Shown: positions 1 to 10,366 of the stretch, piece by piece
Layout: each line of letters opens with the position of its first letter
Position numbering within the stretch: the stretch's first letter is position 1
Assembly (NCBI GenBank): GCA_010015655.1
Contig: ML976656.1
Location: forward strand, 2,457,863 to 2,521,862
Origin: Bimuria novae-zelandiae CBS 107.79
Taxonomy: Eukaryota; Ascomycota; Dothideomycetes; Pleosporales; Didymosphaeriaceae
Direction of reading: 5' to 3'
Length of the DNA: 64,000 nt
Translations under genes and position numbers: made by a program
The notes under the pieces: generated by a model
Database searches by the model: none
The model's input: only the letters and a program-made list of their open reading frames with translations
What the model was told of the DNA's origin: nothing

Positions 1-562
1 GGGCCTGGACTGCGTCGGCTTGGGATCCATCGTCTTCCGAGCACACGACGGTGGAACAAGGCGATAAGGGCCTCCTGCACCGCACAGTGCACAAAAGGCC
101 GTGCTCTTGTACCTGAAAGAAGACAAAACAGCTGACAAGAGACCGCCGGGCTTTTCGAGAAATCTGAGTGAGTTTCCGTCGCATAGTGGTGGAGGTGGCA
201 ACGGCTTGGCTGCCGGTAGCGTCGAGCTGCTCGAACTGTCTCAAGTCTTCTCGACGAGCACTACACGACTGACGCAGCATATCTCCTGGGCGCCCCAACA
301 TCCTCCTCAACGACCCGCCACCGACGCTGCGCTCACCGTCGCCATCGTCATCCCCTCCTCCCCGCACTCACCATCGCTATAACCCGTCTGCGTCTCTCGC
401 CGCCTTCGCCAATCGTACGTCACCAGTTACTGGGCTGGCCCCCGCGGGATTCACGCGCGTTCTCCCGGGCACGGCACAGGTCACTGCGCCTGCCACCGCC
501 AACGTCGGCCAGCAGTCATCCGCGACAGAGGGCCGATTCACTTCATCCTCCGGCACCGCATT
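1..562. other. Upstream region of the SSH4-like gene
   Basis: CT-rich sequence, especially at 290-400 and 480-560, typical of a fungal promoter and 5' leader. A 93-codon open frame at 101-382 has low-complexity, non-domain sequence and no clear ATG context, so I do not call it a gene. Confidence 0.4.
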
Positions 563-2278
563 ATGTCGGCGCAGGACGCCCAGCAGGCGCTCTCGCCGCC
601 AACCACCCTCTCCAGAATGTATCGCAGCAGCTCGCACACGCACGCCGTGCGGCCCGGTAGCGCACACGACTCCTTCACACAAGGCACCTACCACGACCCC
701 GTGCGGATACAGCGCCCCGACGCAGGCGGTTTGTCGTCGACGGTCAAGGGCATCATGATCGGCATCTTCTCCGTATTGGGCGCCGCGGGCCTCATTCTCA
801 TCGTCGCCGCCATCGTCTACTACTTCAAATACACACAGCAAGGCCGCATCTTCCTGGACAGGATATCGCGGCCCGGCGAGTACGATGACGAGCAGCAGTT
901 TGCGAAGGAGGAGGCCGAGGCGCTGGAGGAGATGGACGACCTCGAAAGAACAGAATATCTGAGGGCGAAAGGTATGCCAACTCATAGCCCAGAGGAACTA
1001 ATTCTTGCACAACGTACTGACATGATGCAGCCTTCATCCAGGCCAACCCGGCCGAATCCGTGCAAACCGACATTTCCTTATCGCAGTTCTTAGCGATACA
1101 AGAAAAGGGCGTGTCGGCCTGGGAGTTCGAGCCCGAACTCGAAATCGCAAATTGCTTCGTCGAAGGGCGGACCGAGATTGAGTTCTTCGACTCCGAGTGC
1201 AGTGTGCAGAGCAACTTGCCGATACCGAAGCAGAACGAAGTGTACTACTGGGAGGCGAAGATCTACGACAAGCCAGACACTACTAACATTGCTATCGGCG
1301 TCACCACGAAGCCGTATCCATTATTCAGGCTACCCGGTGCGTTCATCGTACAACAATGCTAAGTTCGCTTTCTAACACTGCCTAGGTTTCCACAGATATT
1401 CTATAGCGTACACATCTCAAGGCTCGCGTCGACACAACCAACCCTTCACGCCGACTCCTTACGCTCCCGCATACGTACAGGGTGACGTTATCGGTGTCGG
1501 ATACCGGCCTCGCACAGGCACAGTTTTCTTCACACGTAACGGAAAGAAGTTGGACGATGTGGCACACGGTCTCAAGACCCAGAACTTCTTCCCGACAGTA
1601 GGCGCCAACGGACCTTGCCAGGTGCACGTCAACTTTGGCCAGATGGGTTTCGTCTTCATCGAGGCAAATGTGAAGAAGTGGGGTCTGGCTCCCATGACTG
1701 GCAGTCTGGCTCCTCCCCCGCCGTACGGCAGCGAGCAAGGGTCGATATTGCTGGACAGCGGCCGCGACGGCGTAAGAGAAGGGATGGCTGGAAACTACAT
1801 CTCTGCTGGATTCGGCCATGCAAGAACACACAGCCAGCAGATGCGTCTTGGCCGACACCAGCCTACAAGTCCTGGTCCGCAACGCAGTCCAACCGATATC
1901 TCCCTGGCACAGCTAAGCCTCGTAGATTCAAACGAAGAGTACGATGTGGGTGAGGGCACAAGCGCCGAGGCAGCGAGACATGAGGCCGTGCACGGTCTTG
2001 GGTTCCTCCAACCCGGCGACCTACCTCCGGAATACACAAGCCCTGTAGGCTCGCCCAACCTCAGCCGTGTCACCAGTCACGCCGACAGCTACTGGGAAGA
2101 GCGCGAACCGCTTGTACAACAGCCTCAGCCACATCATGCACGACAGGCTAGCCCGCCTATACCGAGCTATGACGCCGCGATGCGCGATTCTCCTGCTCCA
2201 GAACCACCACAAGTTCGTATCCGCAGTGCAACAGAGACGTCGCGCACACGGAGAGGACGCAACCATTCGCCGTCCTGA
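563..2278 (+). CDS. SSH4: SSH4-like membrane SPRY-domain protein
   Basis: Exons 563-971, 1031-1336 and 1386-2278 (introns of 59 and 49 nt) give 535 residues. The N-terminus is disordered. One hydrophobic membrane span (GIMIGIFSVLGAAGLILIVA) lies near residue 75. Then comes a B30.2/SPRY domain, seen as VYYWEAKIYDKP..TNIAIGVTTKPYP, GFHRYSIAYTS across the second intron, and GDVIGVGYRPRTGTVFFTRNGKK. The tail is Ser/Pro-rich and contains PPEY, a possible Rsp5 WW-binding motif. In yeast, Ssh4 and Ear1 have this layout and act as Rsp5 ubiquitin-ligase adaptors at endosomes and vacuole, sorting membrane cargo into multivesicular bodies. The ATG at 563 is the first one that keeps the membrane span. 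The domain call is direct; the adaptor role is inferred from the family. Confidence 0.88.
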
Positions 2279-3571
2279 AGTTAGTCTTTCGTAACGTGTA
2301 TTGTTTATTTCCAGTCTTTCTTTTGTTCTTGGTGATCGTCTCACGGTTCTCTCACCAATCTAACTATACCCATCTCTCACTCTCGCATATATCTCCTGTT
2401 ATCGTCACGGGGGGCTCTAAGGAAGGAAGGGAAAGCATGGAACGGGGGCGTGGGGGCATTCCTGCAATGCAGTGGAACTGTGATCAAGCGTAGGGGTGCT
2501 ACATATATGAACGTATTGTTTGAACCATCGCCACTGTCGTGGCGAGTCGTGTTTGTGTTTGGCGTTTGAGCGTGTGTGGTTGCATTGTGCGTATATGATG
2601 AGGGTTGGGTAAAGAATGGCGTTGAACATGGGGCTCGATGAGATTTTTGGTGCAGGACGAGGTACGGGGCTTATATACATCTATTAAGGGAGTGCTCCTT
2701 TTATCCATAACCTAGAAGTCGTACACGTTTATTATCATACTCCTCATTGTCACATGTGCTTTGTCTGTCCACGCCACCATGTGAACGAACATGACCCAGT
2801 CACAAACATCGTAATGTAATGTATCCAGCGAACACGCATCCATGAAATCACATTTGCAAAAGTCTCCTCATCGGCGCGTACATCGGCCCAGATCACACAG
2901 ACGCAGCAATTTTCACAGGGGAATAGGCATGTCTCGACAAATAATTACGAAATAACCGGCAGCGAAGAGGCACGGCTCCGTACTCAAAGATGGCCGAGTA
3001 GGCGTCTATCTGGTCTCGTACAGCGCACACAGAGTGTGTGCGGTGTATCCAGCTCAAGGTCTGCTGATGGGCCCAGCGGATCGAGCGAGGCAGGAGACTG
3101 GGGGTTCATGTATTGGGTAGATTTGATATGCAGTTTATTAGGGTTGCGGCTTGATTGAAGCCTGGTGTGTGCTTTTTTGATGTGGATTGGGAGGGTGATA
3201 GTCGGTCTGGGAGCGCAAGTTTTTGCGGGTGAGGGTATTAGTCAGCTGCGCTATGCGTTTTTAGGTTAGCGTACTTTGGGAGGGCAGGATCGTTGTGGTT
3301 TACATTGTGGATGAGGAGAGTCTGAAGGTGTTTTCACGTTGCTTCTGAATAATCTCCATTTAGTCACCAAAGGGTGCTCCTGACGCTTTCGCTTGCACAG
3401 TCCTATTAAGCATTACGTGGCGGCGCGCCCTGCGAGTGTGGGACTTTGGTTTGAGGCCTGCGATATACGAAAAGCTTCGCCTATGGTAGATTCACCAGAT
3501 GATACTACTGCAGAAAATTGAACCGTCACGGATATGCTGTACTCTATAGTTAAGCATCAGGAAGCAGGCGC
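2279..3571. other. Intergenic region, no gene seen
   Basis: 3' flank of the SSH4-like gene followed by about 1 kb of sequence with only short frames on either strand. No RNA gene, repeat or coding similarity recognised. Confidence 0.4.
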
Positions 3572-4564
3572 GTGTGTATGAGGCTGTGTTCCTATAATAG
3601 TCGGTATATTTTCGCGACATACGGCCCTGGAATCAACTTCACGCTAACAATTCCACGCGTTTTGAACGATGATCACCCGTCCTTTCAATACCTAGCTGAC
3701 GACAATACTGACGGATTGAAACATCTGTTCGCAAAGGGAGAAATTTCCCCGAGGGATATTGACGGTAATGGAGAGAGCTTATTACACCTGGGTTTGCGCT
3801 CAACTCTACCTTGGGAGTATCATTCCGTTGAGCTACTCGACGCAGCGACATTGGTAGCATTCGAAAACGAAGCGGCAAATGTGCCAGAGCTTGCGATGCT
3901 TTCCATTAGACATTGCGCAATACAAGGTGAATGAAGATTGCAAGGCGAGTCTTCTTCAGCTCTCTACTTCGGCGCATAGAAGAAAGAAATCGTCACCTGG
4001 CAGTTGCAGCTCTCGGGAGTCCAGCCAAATATGGCGATTCATCAATCTCTGCCCCTTTACAGAATTACAGAATATGGATTCCCGAATCCAGTTTACGGAT
4101 CCCGACAGCGATACTTACGTACCATTCCTTTATGCTCCTATGTCACCCGAAGCATCGCGTCAATAGGCTGGGCAAACCACAACTCAAGAGAAGCTCCTCC
4201 ACACGACAAACGTTTTGGAGACCAGCGAAGGCAAAAATAAAAACTAATCTACGGAGGCGCATGGTCTGTGAAGGAGAGCCAAAAGGGGGGGGGGTGTATT
4301 GCCCGTATACTCTGAACATTGGCCAGCGAGGAACAGGAGTTATTTCTGCTCCAGTTCGCAATCGATGAGGGCAATCACTGGCTGCAGGATTTAGATGACG
4401 AAATATTTTCTGAAGGCTGGCACGATGAAAATGTTTTCGCCGAACAGGAAAGACCCCGATGACGATATTGATTCCGGGGATGCATCAAATTCATCGGATA
4501 AACTAGCTTTCAGGGGTCCATTCAGCTTCAAAGACCTGCTCTTAATAGTAAAGAGATGTACTTA
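3572..4564 (+). pseudogene. Relic of a fungal ankyrin-type protein
   Basis: The first 120 codons contain FQYLADDNTDGLKHLFAKGE followed by ISPRDIDGNGESLLHLGLR. This resembles the segment of fungal ankyrin/NACHT-type proteins where an incomplete ankyrin unit reads like 'asPfDvd.dG.slLh'. Protein-like sequence continues only by changing frame: FPLDIAQYKVNEDCKASLLQL from 3906 in another frame, LLRRIEERNRHLAVAALG near 3970, and DPDDDIDSGDASNSSDKLAF near 4452, separated by stops. A run of nine G lies near 4287. I see no way to splice these into one reading frame, so I call it a decayed gene. The family assignment rests on remembered consensus and is tentative. Confidence 0.5.
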
Positions 4565-4959
4565 AGATTTCGGCGGCGCTTCCGTATAGGTTCGATTGGC
4601 TCTTCGGACAAGGCTGGCGCTGCACACGATAAGGAACCCCCAGGGGACGAGGCGAAGCGGAACAGAAAACCGTGAAGAAAGAAAGCATCACCAGTCCAAC
4701 ACCGTGAAGGGATTGCATCCTTATATCCATGTCATGGCTTTTTCCATGGTGTCCGCGGCGATAGTGGGAAGCTGGTAATTCAACAAGAATGGACACGCAG
4801 CACTTCAACGGACTTGCCAGCTTTATGCGTCCAAGCCTCTAGCACGTACTTACTCGGGCTACCTAGATGTAAGCCCTATGCTCTCCTGCCATACCATCAG
4901 CTTATGACATTATTAGTGGTGCGTAGGTTTATGCGGACTCTTTAAGCACGACACCTCGG

Positions 4960-5780
4960 GTGATTAACAAATTGCAACAAGCGCGCGGAAATCATACGAG
5001 ACCAGCTCAGCCCCCAAATACCGCCGCTACTGCTAGCTTACAAATACCAACTGCCGCTCACATGGGAAATGGGCCTAGAACACCTCTTGCAACACGTTCT
5101 AGCGTTCTTCCGGCACTTTTTCGAAACTCGCCTAGCTCCAATAATACCCGTAACTACAGAAGTCAAACCAGGAACCCCCTCCCAACTCAAAGTACCAAAG
5201 TTTTGGGGGCTGTATATCAACACCGGTAAATCTTGCCAAAGTCTCGGCGAGATCGATCTGACCCACGTCACGTCTAACGTCATTCTCTTCGCTGGGTTCA
5301 TAACAAGTACAAAGCGGTGAGAGGTCCAGTCGCCATGAAGTTCGCCTAGTTCGGGCTCGAGGATAGAGAGCAAGTACACATCCTCCATGAAGACATCTAC
5401 CCGAATGATCAGTAGTACATAGCGGCAAAAACATGGCATTACTGGCCCTGTCCACTTGAACCTCCGCTTCCTATGCCTAGCTCCGCATTTATTCACTACC
5501 CTTGTTACTGTGACGATAAAACAAAGGTGGATATTACGAAGCGCATGTAGCTGGACAGGCTGCCGAAGAAACTGGTTGAGTCGTTGTTGCAAAGCCTTTA
5601 GCGCACGTGTTTGGCCTATATATCATTGAATGTTACAATAGCACCGCCATTCTTTGGACGTTATTTGGTGTGATGGTGGTCTACTCGGGGCTGCTGCTTG
5701 CATATATCACCATGAGCAAAGACGTGCAAGGCGTTACGGGCATTGGCGAGCTCATTGTTGCTATATTAGCGTCAGTATGA
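4960..5780 (+). pseudogene. Relic of a fungal single-pass membrane protein family
   Basis: In the plus strand the pieces read in the order expected for a common fungal family of unknown function: PKFWGLYINTGKSCQSLGEIDL, then FGLEDREQVHILHEDIYPND, CPLEPPLPMPSSAFIHY, LDRLPKKLVESLL, and a C-terminal span ILWTLFGVMVVYSGLLLAYI followed by KDVQGVTGIGELIVAILASV and a stop at about 5780. In-frame stops interrupt it (5318-5320, about 5347, about 5413, about 5551), and the last segment (from about 5597) is in a different frame. An antisense frame at 5038-5592 is only its shadow. Such proteins usually carry N-terminal repeats or HET-like regions, so the relic at 3572-4564 could be the front part of the same dead gene. 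The function of the family is unknown to me. Confidence 0.6.
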
Positions 5781-6379
5781 AGGACTGCCACCGTCAATCA
5801 ATATAGTGAGCATTAAGTTGGCTTGCTAGACAAAAAAAAAAGTACCACATAATCTTGGCGGAACATGTTTGTGGGGCCAGAAACATCCCACTAAACACGC
5901 GGTGTTCGTCATACGGTTCCGCCCCCCCTCGTCCCCACACGCCGCTATCTAGCACGTGCGAACCCACCTGCCTGAAGAGTGGCGCATGCATTGCGTGTTT
6001 GGTATGAAACTTGGTGTCTCAACTCATAGCCATATCCGGATAAAAGGTTAATCCCTGACCAATCTCATCAACCAAAGACTTGATTAATAAGTACTGCAAC
6101 CGTGACAACCAGCATCGGCCGAATCGATTTCGCCGAGATGAAATTAAGAAACCAAGAAATCTATCTGCCGGAATGAGCTATCACTATACTGTTGTGCGCG
6201 GGCCACCGACACTACTTACGCCGGACACCACAGTACAGCCCTGAGGTCATGCTAATGCGCTGATATAGGCCAAGCCCTTCAACATTGGCGGTCATTATAT
6301 AGTCATCACTTGTATGCGCATCTCTTACTATCCGAACCACACTCAGTCAGTCACTTCTTCAGAACTCTCAACTTCCACA
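5781..6379. other. Promoter-side intergenic region
   Basis: No open frame with domain sequence. It holds the presumed promoter of the secreted-protein gene that starts at 6380. Confidence 0.4.
6294..6302 (+). promoter_or_regulatory. Putative TATA box of the small secreted protein gene
   Basis: ATTATATAG lies about 80 nt before the ATG at 6380. The spacing suits a TATA-driven, possibly inducible, fungal gene. Motif match only. Confidence 0.45.
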
Positions 6380-6986
6380 ATGCACTTTCTAAACTTTCTC
6401 GCGGTCGCCGCTATGGCGCCTATCGCCGGTCTCGCCGCGCCGGCCAACGGAGCACCTTCCATCTCTACCAGAGGCGAGAACCTCTGCAGCCGATACCAAT
6501 CTCCTCCCAAGCTCTGCACGCCAGACCCGCGTGTCACCGTGGAAGAAACCGCAAAGCGCGCCCAGAAGTTCTTCAAGGCCTTTGTCATCGACGGTGACGC
6601 GAAGACCATGTTCTCGTTCATCGACAATGTCTACATCGTATGTTACAGCCATTGAACCCTCAGTTGTATAGTTTCTAACGTATTCTAGCAAAACCACCCA
6701 GGATATCAAAGCGGTCCGCAGGTTATCTGGCCGTTGTTCTGCAATGGTCAGCCGGTGGGCAACGCGACCAGCAAGTCGTGCTTCGATGCTTCTACAAATA
6801 TGAGCTATGCATCATACGGGGTTGTAGATCGCTGGCGATGGGTTGACGGCTGTGTGCACGAGCATGTAAGTGACTTCGGTTTCGCCTATAGCGAAAATGC
6901 TAATTGTCCGTCAGTGGGATCAAAATGAGACGCTGCCGTCGCCAGCTAGGTGCTACAAGCCCAAATTCACTCTGGGTAGGTGGTAG
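6380..6986 (+). CDS. Small secreted NTF2/SnoaL-like protein
   Basis: Exons 6380-6637, 6689-6865 and 6915-6986 give 168 residues; all three joins are in phase 0 with consensus GTATGT/GTAAGT donors. Residues 1-20 form a signal peptide (MHFLNFLAVAAMAPIAGLAA), probably cleaved near AAPANG. The mature part has six cysteines. It contains AKRAQKFFKAFVIDGDAKTM and DNVYIQNHPGYQSGP, which look like the helix and first strand of a SnoaL/NTF2-like fold ('YIQHNP..' type). No catalytic assignment is possible. It may be an apoplastic or cell-wall-associated protein, or an effector candidate by size and cysteine content. The secretion call is strong; the fold call is moderate. Confidence 0.75.
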
Positions 6987-7630
6987 AGCGACGTTCCACA
7001 TGGACGCCAGTTTGAACCCCTTGTTTTGATTAGGTAGTTTAAAATCGCGTCTCAATATCACTATTCGATTGCGCTTTCCGTGTGGATTTTCGATGCCAAC
7101 TGCTCGACTCTCCAAACATGCAAGCTGAACAGCTCTATAAGGGCAGGAGTCACATTCAAAGGTGTATGTGGTTGTTGTACAGTCCAAAGAACCTCCCCTT
7201 TTTTTGTAATCCCCACTTGCGTCAGTTCGCGCTTATCGAAACACCAAAACCTGGAGTCCGACCATCCCAACCCTCTTAGCGCATGGCACGGGCACCCAGC
7301 CAGTAAGCCAACAGAAGCACGTCATAAAGATAAAGCTTAAAACCACCGCGTCGTGACCCTCGCCATGAGAAGTCCGTTGCGCCTTAGATGATTTCATGAC
7401 CTTGAGCAAGCGCGACCCGCCATCGATCGATCGATCTCATCTCACGCGCCCGTTTGCACACCAAGATAGTATAAAATGTCGGAGCATCCAGGACACAATT
7501 ACAAGCCCGCCGCTGTACCATCACACGCCGAACTTTAGCCATCGGCCTCAAGAACTTTATTATAACGCAGATTTTATCGCAAGCTCTAAACCTCACAGGA
7601 CAATTGCACAAAGCCGAAGTGCGGGCAAAC
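6987..7630. other. Intergenic region between the two NTF2-like genes
   Basis: No supported gene. A TATAAAA-like motif near 7470 precedes the next gene by about 160 nt. Confidence 0.4.
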
Positions 7631-8656
7631 ATGCCGAGCGAAAGTTTCCCGAAGACGTCGGATGCTCCTGATGAGCAATTCGAGCCCCGACAGACAGCTA
7701 CCAGCGAGGACTATACGCCCGATCCGTCCAAGTCGCTCAAGCTGAGCCTGTGAACCTAAGATGAGGCTGAAAAATGATGGTATGCATGATCTACGAAGGG
7801 TGAGCGCTGAGGGCGTATATACCAGCAGTCAGGGGTCACCGCTCCTCCGGGAAGCTGCATACGCCAGCAATCAGGTGTCACCGCTTCTCCGGGAAGCTGC
7901 ATATGCCATATGCAACATAACAAATGAAGGAAAACAAGCCATCTGCAGGCTGGCAGCCTCACCGGAAGCTTCACCCATCGCAGAGCCCCCCCCCCCCCCC
8001 CAAGGCAGCGACTCGTCGATGATGTGTGTCATTATCATTTTGGTGAAGAGAATATTACTCATGGAAAGCGTAGATTATCGCACTATACAGCTGTCAACCC
8101 GTAGTAGAGAGAGTAAAGCGGTATACTCCGGATTGCATATACGACGACCAGTTCGTGTACGCAAATGATCGGTACAAGATGGCTGGGCAATGGTTCGCCT
8201 TACCCAAATTGTTCAAGTCCAGCATCAATGAGAGCTATGAGGTGATTCGGTCGGATGACGAGATGATCCAGCTCAAGAACAAGCAGGTGAAAACAGTCTA
8301 TACGTTCAGTTCAGCAGCAATACAAATCTAACATCGTACAGTCCTGGACGTTCAAGCTGATTCCAAAAACAGCCACTACCACCAGCCTCGTCTCACTCAG
8401 TCTTGATCTTGCTACTAAGGATTCAGAATTCATGCAGATCAAGGATCACATGGACCAAGCCAATGATAAAGACTACAGCCAGGAAGGCCTTGGGTTCGGC
8501 TTTAAAAAGTGGCAGGCTGATAATGTAGTGAAGTACATGGATGCGCCGGAGCTGAAAGGATTCGAGCAAGACAAGGGTGCGGCGAAGGAGCACGTACGAA
8601 AGCATGGAACTGGTACCGAAGAGGGTGCAGCGCCGAAGAAGGACCTCACGCAGTGA
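7631..8656 (+). CDS. Uncharacterised NTF2-like fungal protein
   Basis: The 3' part is clear: exon 8074-8286 (IIALYSCQPVVERVKRYTPD, CIYDDQFVYANDRYKMAGQW) and exon 8342-8656 (SWTFKLIPKTATTTSLVSLS through DLTQ), joined across a 55-nt intron. This matches a conserved fungal family with an NTF2/SnoaL-like core that I know only as uncharacterised. The first exon probably starts at 7631 (MPSESFPKTSDAPDEQFEPR) and should end near 7749. The join to 8074 leaves a frame mismatch, and the straight frame hits TGA at 7750. An alternative acceptor at 8090 restores frame but removes conserved residues. The intron is unusually long (about 320 nt) and holds a tandem repeat and a C16 run. Either an insertion enlarged the intron or the 5' end is damaged. 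Its 3' end overlaps the MOSC gene antisense. Confidence 0.6.
7819..7900. repeat. Two-copy tandem repeat inside the first intron
   Basis: Two units of about 40-42 bp, each containing CCAGCA, GTCACCGCT and CTCCGGGAAGCTGC, lie head to tail with only a few differences. They sit in the enlarged intron of the NTF2-like gene. Confidence 0.8.
7986..8001. repeat. C16 homopolymer
   Basis: Sixteen consecutive C in the same intron; prone to length change or sequencing error. Confidence 0.85.
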
Positions 8657-9643
8657 TTTGGAACTTTTCAAGCGCCAGTCTGTCCAGATGACTTCTTTCT
8701 TTGCGGGTTTGGCGGAGAGCGCGGAAAGGCGGTGCCGCAGTGAGCCTTTGGTCTTGTCTGTTATAGAGGGTATGAGGAGGAGCTCTTGGATCGTCGAGAC
8801 TGTGCCTTGGGCCGGGTAGAGGATGCCTTGTAGCCGCTCTAGCGTCCAGGCTGGATACTTCCGCTCGACGATGGTTATTTCGTCGCCGGCTTTCACCCGG
8901 CCTTCTCGTAGGACGCGGAAGTACCATCCTGTGCGGCTCAGCCGCGTGGTCTCAGGGGCAAAGTTCTTGAGCTGGAAGCGATGGTTGAGCTTGTAGCATG
9001 GATGGCGGAGCTGCAAGACCTGAAGGAGGAGAGGTTCAGGGCCTTCGCCGATGTAGTACGTGTCGCTGATGCAAATGTTGCGTTCGTTGAAGCGAGTGAA
9101 GACGAGGTTCTCGCCAAAGCCGCCGGGGACGAAGCGAGAGGCAGCGGAGGGGCGGCCAGATTGCCAGGCTAGGTAGTGGGGGCTACATTAGTCGACTCTG
9201 TCAGTATCACGTCAAGAGAAGGTCGAAGAATTTAGAAAAAGGGAAAGTAGGTAAGCAGCGGATAGAGAAAGACCTTGGCGACATACATGCATGAACCGCC
9301 TTAGGCACTCCTCCGTAGAACGTCAGATCATGCCCATCGCCCTCTAGTCCAGTCTTAGTGGCCCATATAGGGCTATCTGCAACGGCCTTGTCGATCCCGG
9401 ATTCAATCATCAGTCCGGGCATGAGTTTCATCTTCCCCCTTCGCACCTGTTTCACCAATTAGAACATGTTCCAAACAGACCGTAGGCTGAGATGGTAGCG
9501 ACTAATGCAGTATCTAAGAATAGACCTAGAAGCTTAAGTTCTTTAAATCGCGTGTATGTCAATATTGCAAACGGCGTTTAACTTACCTCAACAACCGTAT
9601 CCCGCTCGAGCGGAGCATGTAGATCCACGATTGGACCCGCCAT
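8423..9643 (-). CDS. MOSC-domain protein (YiiM-like)
   Basis: Exon 1 is 9643-9587 (MAGPIVDLHAPLERDTVVE). Exon 2 starts at 9446 (VRRGKMKLMPGLMIESGIDK, then GLEGDGHDLTFYGGVPKAVHA). The next exon runs from about 9168-9182 with WQSGRPSAASRFVPGGFGEN, LRHPCYKLNHRF and TGWYFRVLREGRVKAGDEI. The LRHPCYKLNHRF segment holds the conserved Cys of MOSC proteins, which bind sulfur carried on molybdenum cofactor or act in related reductases such as YiiM. The exon 2/3 junction is uncertain: a GTATGT donor at 9286 with an acceptor at 9169 keeps frame but drops a conserved HY..W stretch. A donor at 9283 or so with an acceptor at 9183 keeps it. The frame stays open to 8423, overlapping the neighbouring gene antisense by about 230 bp. 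Confidence 0.75.
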
Positions 9644-10366
9644 CTGCCTGCCTGTCAGTAATCCACACAAAATCCTCCCATATTCCAGCATCAGCTTACC
9701 TTAGTAGCTTAAACTACTACCCAAGCTTTGGATCTGCCATAAGTAGAGAGAATTCGACGAGGGGTCTTGCTAAGAGTTGCGCGAGATACGAAGTGAGATA
9801 ACACTACGCCAACTTCAAATCCGAGCGTCTGCCTTGAAACCCTGGTAGTAAAGGCTACCTACACGCCCAGGGAAGTAAAGGAGAGAAAGGAGTAAAGCAG
9901 TTAGGCATTATTAGTCACAATACCTCTCTTACATGACCGCACGGTCCGTAGTGGGGCTGACGCCAACGTTCTACTAATGAGACTAGCGGCGTCAGCTGTT
10001 GTCCAGCGATACTAAGAATGGCCCTCCATCCTCGTATCTCTACCCTATTTTTTGTGTAATATTCCGGTGCGCCCTTTTATTGTGTAATTATTGCATTGCC
10101 CAGTTGCTGCATGTTGCATAATCTATTCAGGTCGTTGGTGCCAGCAAAAGAACAGCTCGATACTAAAAACGTCAGTATTCCACGACCGTGAGAGCCAAAA
10201 CCATGCTGTAGACATATTCCATTGATTCCCTTCCCGCGCCAGACAAAAACTCCTACAAATGCTCGGCACCAAAGTACCCTCGTGGATCTACATATACACA
10301 TTTCCATATCCATATCCATCGCTCATTTCTATTCGGCCTTCAGGCATACTAATCAGGCCTGTGCTT
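9644..10366. other. Intergenic region
   Basis: Upstream of the MOSC gene and downstream of LHS1. Only short frames; no repeat or RNA gene recognised. Confidence 0.4.

Noticed and set aside
101..382. 93-codon frame upstream of the SSH4-like gene
   Set aside because: Low-complexity composition, non-ATG start and position in the expected leader; no evidence of translation.
5038..5592. 184-codon minus-strand frame
   Set aside because: The plus strand of the same DNA carries the recognisable relic of a membrane-protein family, so this frame is chance.
7819..7900. Possible cloning-vector similarity of the CTCCGGGAAGCTGC repeats
   Set aside because: The resemblance to plasmid backbone is short and breaks off after a few bases; tandem duplication of local sequence explains it better.
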